A DNA stretch of 64,000 bases from Rickettsiales bacterium (GTDB lineage: Bacteria; Pseudomonadota; Alphaproteobacteria; Rickettsiales; UBA998), in NCBI GenBank assembly GCA_024304995.1, contig JAMWZD010000003.1:1-64000 (forward strand). Reading direction: 5' to 3'. The translations under genes and the position numbers were made by a program. Below are positions 51,939-60,463 of the stretch, in pieces. Positions within the stretch are counted from its first letter, which is position 1, and each line of letters begins with the position of its first letter. The notes under the pieces are model-generated. The model worked only from the letters and a program-made list of their open reading frames with translations. It made no database searches and had not been told where the DNA came from.

Positions 51939-52256
51939 ATGAAAATTTTTGCAAATGTTCGGAATTTTATAAAGCCAAAGAACGCTAAAATAAGCTTTAA
52001 ACAAGCTATAAAATTACAAAATATCTATTTTGTAACAAAAATAAATCATAAAGAAGAATTTAACTTTATTTATATTTTTGACGATTTAGACTTAGCTGAT
52101 AAAAAAGCAAAAACACTAGGTGGTAACGTTTATAAAGTAGCTCAATTAGATGAGTTGCTTAAAAAATTACCATTCGATAATTTTCCAACTATCATTCAAA
52201 TGGCACTAGGAAAAGCCAGCCTGTATAACGTTGATGTATCAGATATGAGAAGATAG
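51939..52256 (+). CDS. Small hypothetical protein, AT-rich gene
   Basis: 105 residues, basic, with a central alpha/beta part (NFIYIFDDLDLADKKAKTLG). No family is recognised and no signal peptide or membrane segment is present. The gene is markedly AT-rich compared with the flagellar genes beside it, and it has its own terminator (52276-52310). It may have been acquired. Confidence 0.5.
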   Translation: MKIFANVRNFIKPKNAKISFKQAIKLQNIYFVTKINHKEEFNFIYIFDDLDLADKKAKTLGGNVYKVAQLDELLKKLPFDNFPTIIQMALGKASLYNVDVSDMRR

Positions 52257-52275
52257 TTATATAGATTAATTACTT

Positions 52276-52310
52276 TCACCTATTACTTACAAGTTTAGGT
52301 GATTTTTTTT
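52276..52310 (+). terminator. Rho-independent terminator
   Basis: TCACCTA, 13-base loop, TAGGTGA, then eight T. It ends the plus-strand gene at 51939. Its T-run overlaps the first bases of the fliE stop on the other strand. Confidence 0.75.
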
Positions 52311-52650
52311 ACATCGGCATCTTAATAATGTCCTGATACGCGCTTATCATCTTATCACGAACGGCAACCACGGTGCGCATGGTCAAATCAGCATTGTTCA
52401 CTGCTGTGACCAACTCGTGATATTCTGCTTTATTTGCCAAAGACTTCGCGCTCATGGATTCACCTTCATAGCCCGCGTCACGTGCTTTGTCCAACGCTTC
52501 GGTGATCAGCTCATCAAAGTCTGGTTTGAAGGAGGTCGCATCTGACCCGCCAATTATCGGGCTTTCTTCGAGAGATGCCGTTTTGCTGCTTTGCAGGTTT
52601 GAGGTGTTGTTATAGGCATTCACTGCCTGATTGATAACGGAATTAATCAT
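52309..52650 (-). CDS. fliE: Flagellar hook-basal body protein FliE
   Basis: 113 residues. The C-terminal half is typical FliE: a helix with AEYHELVTAVNNADLTMRTVVAVRDKMISAYQDI, the segment that joins the MS ring to the rod. The first 40 residues are unstructured, as in the family. It follows flgC by four bases as the last gene of flgB-flgC-fliE, an order found in many bacteria. Confidence 0.92.
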   Translation of the reverse strand: MINSVINQAVNAYNNTSNLQSSKTASLEESPIIGGSDATSFKPDFDELITEALDKARDAGYEGESMSAKSLANKAEYHELVTAVNNADLTMRTVVAVRDKMISAYQDIIKMPM

Positions 52651-52654
52651 AATC

Positions 52655-53065
52655 TTATCTCAACATATTCACGGTTTGCATTAACATGGCCTTGCTGGTT
52701 TCCACCATGTTCACATTGGCTTCATAGGCACGGCGTGCCTCACGCATATCAACCATTTCCAGCATCGGGTTGACGTTCGGCATCAACACATATCCTTCTG
52801 CATCCGCTGCAGGGTGACCTGGGTCATATTTCTTTGGAAAGTCTGTTTTGTCATAACCATATTTGCTGACTTCAACAAGGTCTGCGCCAATTTCCCTATC
52901 CAGTTCATTTTTAAATGTTACCACTTTGCGGCGGTACGGTGCGCTGCCTGCGGTTTCGCCTGTGGAGTCAATATTAGCGACGTTCTGTGCCACAATGCGC
53001 AAACGGTCTCCCTGTGCTTTCATGCCAGAAGCGGAAATATGCATACTATTTACTAAATCAACCAT
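52655..53065 (-). CDS. flgC: Flagellar proximal rod protein FlgC
   Basis: 136 residues with the rod-protein front motif SMHISASGMKAQGDRLRIVAQNVANIDS and the matching end MREARRAYEANVNMVETSKAMLMQTVNML. FlgC forms part of the proximal rod in the periplasm and is exported by the flagellar type III apparatus. It lies 14 bases after flgB and 4 before fliE. Confidence 0.94.
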   Translation of the reverse strand: MVDLVNSMHISASGMKAQGDRLRIVAQNVANIDSTGETAGSAPYRRKVVTFKNELDREIGADLVEVSKYGYDKTDFPKKYDPGHPAADAEGYVLMPNVNPMLEMVDMREARRAYEANVNMVETSKAMLMQTVNMLR

Positions 53066-53079
53066 GTTTTAAAACTCCT

Positions 53080-53490
53080 TTAATTGCCACCCTGTCCAAG
53101 CGCCACTTTGAACATGTCCGTTGTTTTGGTGTATAAATTGGTCACGGTCATATATTCGAGGTTGTTCTGCGCGACCATTGCCATTTGTTCTTCAAGCGCC
53201 ACCGAGTTTTCCACAGGTGTGGTTTCATGTGTTTTGCGCTGCTCTTCCACGCGGAAATCACGCATCGGGCGTGATCCTTCCATGCTGTTTCCACCTGATG
53301 AACCACGCATTTTCAAGCGACGTGCTTCGCTGAGCGCCAAGCGCTCAAAATCCAGATCACGCATTTTCACCGCGCTATATCCTGGTGTATCTGCATTGGC
53401 GACGTTCTGCGCCAGAATATCCTGTTTCTCTGATAGATACGCCATTTTCGTACCCATCATTTTCATCAAATTTATGTTCGAATAATCCAT
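53080..53490 (-). CDS. flgB: Flagellar proximal rod protein FlgB
   Basis: 136 residues. Rod motif MKMMGTKMAYLSEKQDILAQNVANADTPGY near the start and the helical end QMAMVAQNNLEYMTVTNLYTKTTDMFK. It assembles as the first rod protein on FliE. It leads the flgB-flgC-fliE operon and is divergent from csrA across 169 bp, which should hold both promoters. Confidence 0.94.
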   Translation of the reverse strand: MDYSNINLMKMMGTKMAYLSEKQDILAQNVANADTPGYSAVKMRDLDFERLALSEARRLKMRGSSGGNSMEGSRPMRDFRVEEQRKTHETTPVENSVALEEQMAMVAQNNLEYMTVTNLYTKTTDMFKVALGQGGN

Positions 53491-53659
53491 AGTGACTCCT
53501 CACATAATATTCATGCATCTTTCGTGCCAAACCAAATATTTTCAGCGCTTTGTTGCAAAAGCCACATATGCGCGATATTTGAAGTATAACATAAGTTGCA
53601 TTGCATATTTAAGGCTATTGTGCTTTGAAAAGACTAACGAATGGTTTATATTTTTGCCT

Positions 53660-53893
53660 ATGTTATATTTATCGCGTAAAGTTGGCGAATCCATCGTCAT
53701 TAATAATGACATTACCTTGACAGTGGTCGAAGTAAAGGGAAAGTCTGCGAAAATTGGATTTGACTTCCCGCCAGAGTCCAGCATTTTGCGCAAGGAAATT
53801 CATGATAAGATCAGCGCAGAAAACAGCGCTGCCAGCGCTGGAAGTGCAGATGACTTCCTGAATCTGTTTGATGACGAGGCAGGCAATGAATGA
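53660..53893 (+). CDS. csrA: CsrA post-transcriptional regulator
   Basis: 77 residues from the ATG at 53660 (MLYLSRKVGESIVIN, near-identical to the CsrA start); the upstream extension is unlike the family. Core strands ITLTVVEVKGKSAKIGF and the R-x-E-I region (ILRKEIHDKI) are present. CsrA dimers bind GGA motifs near ribosome sites and often control flagellin translation. Placement at the head of a flagellar cluster (with the FlhB-like gene overlapping its end) supports a motility role. Confidence 0.9.
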   Translation: MLYLSRKVGESIVINNDITLTVVEVKGKSAKIGFDFPPESSILRKEIHDKISAENSAASAGSADDFLNLFDDEAGNE

Positions 53894-54227
53894 CACGCCG
53901 CCAAGCATTAATCTGTTTGATGATGAAAAAGATGAGCATGTGCTGCGTAAGGACATAACCAAAGCAGTTGCCCTGCAATATGACAAAGAACAGGATGATG
54001 CGCCCCGCGTGGTTGCCAGCGGCAAGGGGGCGGTGGCAGAACAGATTCTCTCACTCGCTTTTTCGCATGGGGTGCGCGTGCGGGAGGATGCAGACCTTGT
54101 GAATGTGCTTGCTGAAATTGATGTGGACTCAGTCATTCCATTGGAAGCATTCACCGCGGTGGCAGAAATTCTGAATTATGTCTATCAGGCAAATAGTATC
54201 TACGGAAAACCTCAACCTAATCAGTAA
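53886..54227 (+). CDS. Short FlhB C-terminal-domain protein (FlhX/FlhB2-like)
   Basis: 113 residues from ATG at 53886, overlapping csrA by eight bases. Residues about 25-110 match the cytoplasmic domain of FlhB/YscU (KAVALQYDKE, PRVVASGKGAVAEQI, then IPLEAFTAVAEILNYVY). The autocleavage NPTH motif and the TM half are absent. Stand-alone domains of this kind occur beside flagellar genes and can stand in for or modulate the FlhB export switch. Function here is inferred. Confidence 0.8.
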   Translation: MNDTPPSINLFDDEKDEHVLRKDITKAVALQYDKEQDDAPRVVASGKGAVAEQILSLAFSHGVRVREDADLVNVLAEIDVDSVIPLEAFTAVAEILNYVYQANSIYGKPQPNQ

Positions 54228-54240
54228 CAGAGTTAATAGA

Positions 54241-54576
54241 ATGGATTATAAAGATATTAAAGTGTTGATGGAACAGGTAGAAGCCTATATTCAGCGTTCG
54301 CAGGAAATTCTCAGCAAGGAAGAATATGAGAAACTGCCTGAACTGGAACATGAGTTTTCAAATCTCTCCAGCGATCTGCAGGATGTGCCAGCAGAAAAAA
54401 TGCAGATGTTCAGTGCTGAAATGCGCCGTTTTGACCGTCAGTTAAAAGAGGTAAGGGACGCGATGGTGCGGGAGCGGGATGCTATCCGCGCACAACTTAA
54501 TTCGATGGGCAACCAGAACAGCGCGGCAAAAGCCTATATGAAATCATTCTCAAATTCTTCAGTTGACGAAGATTGA
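54241..54576 (+). CDS. Coiled-coil protein in the flagellar cluster (possible chaperone)
   Basis: 111 residues, almost wholly helical and charged (EQVEAYIQRSQEIL...RERDAIRAQLNSMG), with no signal peptide. It has the size and character of FliT/FliS-type export chaperones or of FliJ-like proteins, but no signature is decisive. It lies between the FlhB-like gene and fliO in one operon, with gaps of 13 and 3 bases. Confidence 0.6.
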   Translation: MDYKDIKVLMEQVEAYIQRSQEILSKEEYEKLPELEHEFSNLSSDLQDVPAEKMQMFSAEMRRFDRQLKEVRDAMVRERDAIRAQLNSMGNQNSAAKAYMKSFSNSSVDED

Positions 54577-54579
54577 TAT

Positions 54580-54846
54580 ATGGAATGGTCTCAGCTCGCT
54601 CAGGTCGGTCTTTCTTTCGTCTTTGTCGTCATATTAATGGTTGGCATTGGGGCGCTGCTGAAAAAATTTGGTTTAGAGAAAAAATGGAACATGGTCAAAA
54701 GCGCTTCAGGGCTTCTGGAAGTGAAAGATAGCATGTTCCTGGATCATAAACGCCGCATCATGGTGATTGGAATGGAAGAAAAACGCTATGTTGTGCTGCT
54801 GGATGGTGAGCGGGCGCAATTGATAGACACGCTGGAGGCTTCATAA
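54580..54846 (+). CDS. fliO: Flagellar export protein FliO
   Basis: 88 residues. One TM segment (about 7-26) then a small cytoplasmic beta domain (LLEVKDSMFLDHKRRIMVIGM and KRYVVLLDG), typical of FliO. FliO assists assembly of the FliP/FliQ/FliR export gate. Its stop overlaps the fliP start (TAATG), a usual fliO-fliP arrangement. Confidence 0.85.
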   Translation: MEWSQLAQVGLSFVFVVILMVGIGALLKKFGLEKKWNMVKSASGLLEVKDSMFLDHKRRIMVIGMEEKRYVVLLDGERAQLIDTLEAS

Positions 54847-55574
54847 TGCGTTTGATGATTTTAGCACTGATTGCATTATTGCTGCCTGAACTGGCATCTG
54901 CACAGGAATTAACATTTAATATTGGCGGGTCTGAAGGTGGGTCTTCCACCGCGCGCGCCATTCAGCTGATATTGTTGCTGACAGTGCTGTCACTCGCACC
55001 ATCTATTCTGGTGATGATGACCTCTTTCACCCGTATTATAATCGTGCTGTCTTTTATGCGCACCGCGCTGGGCACGCAAACCACCCCGCCCAATCAGGTG
55101 TTAATGTCTCTGGCATTGTTTCTGACTGCGTTTATCATGGCTCCCACGTTTGAAAAAGCCTATGAGGATGGGATTTTGCCTCTGATTGAAGAAGAAATTA
55201 CTGAAGAACAGGCAATTGAACGCAGCGCTGAACCATTCCGCACTTTCATGGCAGCGCATGTGCGCGACAAGGATTTGGAACTGTTTTTAAATATGTCAGA
55301 TGACATTGAAATTGAAAGCCGCGAAGCGATACCATATCGTATTCTTATTCCTGCTTTCATGATCAGCGAACTCAAACGAGCGTTTGAAATCGGGTTCCTC
55401 ATTTTTGTGCCATTTCTGATTATTGACATGCTGGTCGCCTCCATTCTGATGGCAATGGGGATGATGATGTTACCGCCTGTCATTATATCGCTGCCATTTA
55501 AGCTCATCTTTTTTGTGCTGATTGATGGCTGGTATATGGTGACTGGCTCTATTGCACGAAGTTTTGGATTGTGA
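54846..55574 (+). CDS. fliP: Flagellar export gate protein FliP
   Basis: 242 residues with a signal sequence (1-19, ELASA) and four TM segments. Signatures: MTSFTRIIIVLSFMRTALGTQTTP and SELKRAFEIGFLIFVPFLIIDMLVASILMAMGMMM. FliP pentamers form the core of the export pore. FliQ, FliR and FlhB are not in the window. Confidence 0.95.
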   Translation: MRLMILALIALLLPELASAQELTFNIGGSEGGSSTARAIQLILLLTVLSLAPSILVMMTSFTRIIIVLSFMRTALGTQTTPPNQVLMSLALFLTAFIMAPTFEKAYEDGILPLIEEEITEEQAIERSAEPFRTFMAAHVRDKDLELFLNMSDDIEIESREAIPYRILIPAFMISELKRAFEIGFLIFVPFLIIDMLVASILMAMGMMMLPPVIISLPFKLIFFVLIDGWYMVTGSIARSFGL

Positions 55575-55587
55575 TACATCACATGGC

Positions 55588-55845
55588 ATGGATAGCATCT
55601 TAAACATCTTTAAAGGCATTGTGGCAATTGGTATTGTTGCGTTGCTTATCTTTTTTGGGCTGACTGTGTTTGCATTCTTGCTGGGCATAGCCTGCGTTGC
55701 TGCATTGGTGTTCTGGCTGAAAAGAAAACTTTCACCTGCCGCAGCGCCTATTAACAGAGATTATGCAGAAGAACTGCACACAACCACCTACACATCCACC
55801 ACCATTATTGAAGGTGAAGCGGAAGACGTGACGGAGAAAAAATAG
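55588..55845 (+). CDS. Small membrane protein downstream of fliP
   Basis: 85 residues from ATG at 55588 (MDSILNIFKGIVAIG). A long hydrophobic stretch (about 8-50) with probably two TM helices is followed by a polar Thr/Glu-rich tail (TTTYTSTTIIEGEAEDV). No family is recognised. The position 13 bases after fliP suggests the same transcript, but a flagellar role is not shown. Confidence 0.5.
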   Translation: MDSILNIFKGIVAIGIVALLIFFGLTVFAFLLGIACVAALVFWLKRKLSPAAAPINRDYAEELHTTTYTSTTIIEGEAEDVTEKK

Positions 55846-55880
55846 CTGGCTTGTTTTTCTGGATGGCTGAACGCTAAATC

Positions 55881-58112
55881 TTACAAACCACGCCTTCTAT
55901 CAGATGGATATTCATATTCAATCTTTGCATCTGGTTTGGGTGCGCCATCAAATAATTTGTTCCAAAAGCCTTTGTCCAGCTTATATCCATCGTCTGTTTT
56001 GCCAGAACGATCTGGAGAAGCAGGTTCATCGCCCGTAGATGGTACATACACTCCGTCTTTAATGATCACTGTTCCCTCATCAAAAATCACAGGCGCGTTT
56101 ACCTCTGCTTTTGGAAGGCTGCGTTCTTTAATGCCCGCATGGGATGCCTTCATATAGGATTTCCAGATGCGAGCGGGAATGTTGCCACCTGTAACGCGGC
56201 GCATGGGAGTTGCGTTATCATTGCCAACCCAGACTCCTGCCACCATATATGGTGTGTAGCCGACAAACCATGCGTCTTTGTAATTTGAGGTAGTGCCTGT
56301 TTTTCCTGCAGCGTCCCGCCCGATACGCGCGCCTTTGGCAGTGCCTTTTTCCATCACTGCGCTCAGCAGCGTGTTCATTTTGGCAACATCATCTTCTTTA
56401 ATGGCGATCACATCACTATAATCATCTGCATCTGTGCGGCTATACAGGATTTTTCCATCACGTTTGCGTTTCACTTCTGTCACGCCAAATGGAATGACAG
56501 AGCGGCCATTATTTGCCAGATGCGCATATGCCGTAACCAGCTCCTGCAACGTCATTTCAGATGCGCCCAGTGCCAGAGAAGGGGAGTTCATCAGGTCAGA
56601 TTTCACGCCGAGTTTTTTAGCGACCTTGATGACATTACCCATGCCCGCAAGACGGCTGAGGCGCACGGCAACCGTGTTGATAGAATGCGCCATTGCGTCC
56701 TGCATATTCATGTAACCACGATATTTATTATTATAATTTTTAGGTTCCCATTTGCCAATGCGGATAGGTTTATCTTCAAATATGTCCCCTGGCTGATGTC
56801 CCTTTTGCAATGCTGCCAGATACACAAACATTTTAAAGGCTGACCCAGGTTGACGCATCGCCTGCGTGACGCGGTTATATTGTGATTTTTTGTAATCACG
56901 ACCACCCACCATCGCCAGCACTGCTCCATTAGGGCGCATCGCCAGCAGGGCAACTTCATCCACCTTGCTATTCTTGCGCACATCTTCAGTGAGATATTCT
57001 GCGATGGCTGCATCTGCATGTTCCTGATAATTGGCATTTAACGTGGTGCTGACAATAATATCTTCCTTCACTTCACCCAGCAAACGATCCACTTCTTCTT
57101 TCACCCAGTCAGAAAAATAGTTTTTGCTGCTGTGGGGAGAATCGTTAAACACAATCTGTTCTGACTGATTAGACGCTTTTCTTGCTTCTGCACCATCTTC
57201 TTCCAGCAGATTATTATCTGCTTCTTTCAGTTTTTCTAATGCCTGCACCGTTTGTTCATCTGTGATAAACCCTGCATCCTGCATGTTCATAATCACCTGA
57301 CGCGTGCGACCTTTGGCGCGTTTAAGACTTGCCATCGGGTTATAGCGCGACGGCGCTTTTAACAGCCCTGCAAGCATTGCAGATTCAACGAGTGTGAGTT
57401 CTTCCACTTTTTTGTCAAAATAAATACGCGCGGCAGAATCTATCCCATATGAGCCCGCGCCGAAATAAACACGATTGAGATATATTGACATAATTTCCTG
57501 TTTGGTGAATTTCTCTTCCAGCCAGAAAGACATCATTAATTCCTGAATTTTGCGTTCAAACGTGCGGTCAGTTGTTAAAAACAGGTTTTTTGCTAGCTGC
57601 TGAGTCACTGTTGAGCCGCCCTGCACAAAACGCCCTGTTTTGAAATTGACTATCATTGCGCGAAGTACGCCCATAGGGTCTACTCCCCAATGGTCAAAAA
57701 AACGTCGGTCTTCTGTGGCAATCACCGCTTTCACTAAATCTGGTGGAATATCCTTATATGCAATATATTTTCCACTGATTTGTCCATAGCGCGTAATCAA
57801 TGAACCATCTTCTGCCACTACTTCCATGCCTGGTGATTCTTTGGATGCCGCAAGACCGCTAATATCAGGCAATACGCGGGCATACATAATCAGCAAAATG
57901 ATGATGCCGATAATCGCCGTTAGCAACAAAGAACCAAGCAATGCCAGCACCCATTTAGAGGTGAAGAAATGCCAGCATGACTTTAATGCGCGAGCCAGCG
58001 TGCGGAAAAAGGAATGTTTGCCACCGCCAGAAGAACCAGATGATTTTTTGTAGCTAACGTCACCATTCGGCATCCGCACTTTCTTATAATTCTGTGTTTT
58101 GCTGGCACTCAT
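55881..58112 (-). CDS. mrcA: Class A penicillin-binding protein (PBP1A type)
   Basis: 743 residues. A short cytoplasmic start, one TM helix (about 54-76), then the glycosyltransferase GT51 domain with catalytic E134 (ATEDRRFFDHWGVDP), and a transpeptidase domain with SxxK at S424-K427, SxN at S477-N479 and KTG at 604-606. It polymerises lipid II and cross-links peptidoglycan on the periplasmic side. All active residues are intact. It is divergent from cyaY and convergent with the small membrane-protein gene. Confidence 0.93.
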   Translation of the reverse strand: MSASKTQNYKKVRMPNGDVSYKKSSGSSGGGKHSFFRTLARALKSCWHFFTSKWVLALLGSLLLTAIIGIIILLIMYARVLPDISGLAASKESPGMEVVAEDGSLITRYGQISGKYIAYKDIPPDLVKAVIATEDRRFFDHWGVDPMGVLRAMIVNFKTGRFVQGGSTVTQQLAKNLFLTTDRTFERKIQELMMSFWLEEKFTKQEIMSIYLNRVYFGAGSYGIDSAARIYFDKKVEELTLVESAMLAGLLKAPSRYNPMASLKRAKGRTRQVIMNMQDAGFITDEQTVQALEKLKEADNNLLEEDGAEARKASNQSEQIVFNDSPHSSKNYFSDWVKEEVDRLLGEVKEDIIVSTTLNANYQEHADAAIAEYLTEDVRKNSKVDEVALLAMRPNGAVLAMVGGRDYKKSQYNRVTQAMRQPGSAFKMFVYLAALQKGHQPGDIFEDKPIRIGKWEPKNYNNKYRGYMNMQDAMAHSINTVAVRLSRLAGMGNVIKVAKKLGVKSDLMNSPSLALGASEMTLQELVTAYAHLANNGRSVIPFGVTEVKRKRDGKILYSRTDADDYSDVIAIKEDDVAKMNTLLSAVMEKGTAKGARIGRDAAGKTGTTSNYKDAWFVGYTPYMVAGVWVGNDNATPMRRVTGGNIPARIWKSYMKASHAGIKERSLPKAEVNAPVIFDEGTVIIKDGVYVPSTGDEPASPDRSGKTDDGYKLDKGFWNKLFDGAPKPDAKIEYEYPSDRRRGL

Positions 58113-58228
58113 GAAATTTTTTATGTCTAAGATGGTTATTTTATGTCAAATACTTGCATAATGTTCTCTATAACGTTAAATAGCGTAAAATACAAGGTCG
58201 TGATGACAAACTAATTAAAGGTAAACCT

Positions 58229-58567
58229 ATGGCTCTAAACGAATATGAATTTCAGGATGCTGCAGATGACTGGCTGGACAGATGCTTTGAAGCACTGGAA
58301 TCTCAGGATGCTGAAGCGGCATTGGATATTGACCTTGATAATGGTGTGATGAACATTGTGGTGGATGATGAAAATACGTTCGTGATAAGCAAACATGCAC
58401 CAAGTTGTCAGATGTGGCTATCCTCACCGCTTTCAGGCGGTCTGCATTTTGATGCGGAAGATGATGGAGAGCGCTGGGTGCTGGATGATGGCAGAGAACT
58501 GGCAACCATTCTGGGTGAAGAGCTTTCGCAGCTAACAAATTCTGAATTTGATCTTGACGATATATAA
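58229..58567 (+). CDS. cyaY: Frataxin-like iron protein CyaY
   Basis: 112 residues. An acidic N-terminal helix (FQDAADDWLDRCFEALESQD) is followed by the beta sheet with the family motif QMWLSSPLSGGLHFD and an aspartate-rich end. CyaY binds iron through the acidic ridge and modulates iron-sulfur cluster assembly. The stop overlaps the start of the ABC exporter (TAATG), so they are co-transcribed. Confidence 0.88.
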   Translation: MALNEYEFQDAADDWLDRCFEALESQDAEAALDIDLDNGVMNIVVDDENTFVISKHAPSCQMWLSSPLSGGLHFDAEDDGERWVLDDGRELATILGEELSQLTNSEFDLDDI

Positions 58568-60360
58568 TGCGTTCTACGCGACAGCCTGTCGGAGAGAAGC
58601 AAAATCTTCCTGAAAAAGGGAGCATTGGCAGCCTGAAATATCTGTGGCATTACATTAAGCCTTATTCTGGCTTAGTGATTTGTGCGCTTCTGGCATTATT
58701 ATTCACTTCTGGCTCTGTGCTTGGTCTGGGGTATGGTCTGCGCTACCTGATTGATGATGGCATCAGCGCAGGCAATATGGAACTACTGAACAACTCATAC
58801 GGTCTGTTGCTGGGCATCATCTTCCTGCTCGCAATAACCACATATCTGAGATATTATCTGGTGACATGGATTGGCGAACGCGTGGTAGCAGACATCCGCA
58901 ATGATATGTACCGCCATTTGATTTCTATGGATGTCACATTTTATGAAACCAACCGCATCGGCGAATTGCTTTCCCGTTTAACAACGGACACGACATTAAT
59001 ACAAACGGTGGTGGGCAGTTCTGTTTCTATTGCACTTCGCAACACCATCTTGCTGATTGGCGGGTTGAGTATGCTCATCATCACCAGTTTTTCACTCACA
59101 AAATATGTATTGCTGATCGTACCTATAGTTATTTTGCCGATAATCATTCTGGGAAAAAAAGTGCGTTTGCTTTCGCGCGAAACGCAAAGCCGTGTGGCAG
59201 ACATCAACGTGCAGGCTGAAGAAACATTATCTGCCATTCAGACCATTCAGGCATTTACGCTGGAACCTTACCACACCAGAAAATTTGCTGGTTTTGTGGC
59301 AGATGCTTTGAAAACGGCACGTAAGCGCATTTCTATGCGTGCTTTATTGACGGCCATCGTCATATCACTGGTGTTGGGAGCTATCATCACTGTGCTGCTG
59401 CTTGGCGGAAAAGCGGTGATTGAAGGCACAATTACAGCAGGTGAGCTTTCGTCTTTCGTCTTTTACGCCATGGTGGTGGCAGGCGCGACAGGGGCGGTGA
59501 GCGAGGTGATAGGCGATTTGCAACGTGCCGCAGGGGCGGTGGAACGGCTGACAGATTTAAAATCGCAGATTCCTGTTATTGCTGAACCAGAGGAAACCAT
59601 CGCCATTCAAAAACATTCTGACATGGCGATAACATTTGAAAATGTCATATTTCATTATCCGTCACGGCAGGATGTTGCTGCGCTAAACGGAGTCAGCTTC
59701 ACTGCGGAAAAAGGTAGAACAACTGCCATTGTGGGTCCTTCTGGTGGGGGCAAGTCAACCATCTTCAAATTATTGCTGCGTTATTATGACGTATCTTCAG
59801 GCAGTATTTCTCTCTATTCGCAGCCTGTAACTTCTTTGAGCCTTAAAGAATTGCGTCAGCATGTTGGCATTGTGGCGCAGGATACGATCATTTTTTCTGC
59901 CAGTGCCTATGAAAATATTGCGCTTGGCAGTGATAATGCAACGCTGGAAAGGGTAAAGCAGGCGGCGCATCAGGCGGAAATCGGTACGTTCATCGAATCC
60001 TTGCCTGAAGGATATGATAGCTATCTCGGTGAAAAAGGCGTAAGGCTTTCAGGGGGGCAGAAACAGCGCATTTCTATTGCGCGGGCATTGCTGCGCGCAC
60101 CTGACATATTGTTGCTGGATGAAGCAACTTCTGCACTGGATTCTGACAATGAAGAAAAGGTGCAACAGGCGCTTTCGCGCATTATGAAAGACCGTACAAC
60201 ATTAGCGATCGCGCATCGTTTATCAACCGTCAGAGATGCTGATAATATTATACTAGTTGATGAAGGAAAAATTGTCGCGCAAGGCAATTATGAATCGCTT
60301 CTTGAAAATAGTGATTTATTTCAAACGCTTGCAAAAGCGCAATTCAAGGACGCTGCATAA
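58567..60360 (+). CDS. ABC exporter, fused TM and ATPase domains (MsbA/ABCB type)
   Basis: 597 residues. Six TM helices (about 35-315) then the ATPase with Walker A GPSGGGKS (390-397), LSGGQKQRISIARAL and ILLLDEATSALD. It forms homodimers that export lipids, drugs or peptides. Overlap with cyaY raises the option of an Atm1-like role in iron-sulfur or thiol export, but the sequence does not decide this over a lipid or multidrug exporter. Confidence 0.85.
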   Translation: MRSTRQPVGEKQNLPEKGSIGSLKYLWHYIKPYSGLVICALLALLFTSGSVLGLGYGLRYLIDDGISAGNMELLNNSYGLLLGIIFLLAITTYLRYYLVTWIGERVVADIRNDMYRHLISMDVTFYETNRIGELLSRLTTDTTLIQTVVGSSVSIALRNTILLIGGLSMLIITSFSLTKYVLLIVPIVILPIIILGKKVRLLSRETQSRVADINVQAEETLSAIQTIQAFTLEPYHTRKFAGFVADALKTARKRISMRALLTAIVISLVLGAIITVLLLGGKAVIEGTITAGELSSFVFYAMVVAGATGAVSEVIGDLQRAAGAVERLTDLKSQIPVIAEPEETIAIQKHSDMAITFENVIFHYPSRQDVAALNGVSFTAEKGRTTAIVGPSGGGKSTIFKLLLRYYDVSSGSISLYSQPVTSLSLKELRQHVGIVAQDTIIFSASAYENIALGSDNATLERVKQAAHQAEIGTFIESLPEGYDSYLGEKGVRLSGGQKQRISIARALLRAPDILLLDEATSALDSDNEEKVQQALSRIMKDRTTLAIAHRLSTVRDADNIILVDEGKIVAQGNYESLLENSDLFQTLAKAQFKDAA

Positions 60361-60463
60361 GTTAAATAAATCCCGTTCTGACTTGTTAAAACTATTTTAA
60401 GATATTTTGCGTATCATCAGATTATACAAGTAGTTTTATTAATAACAGTTCAAGTAGAACATT

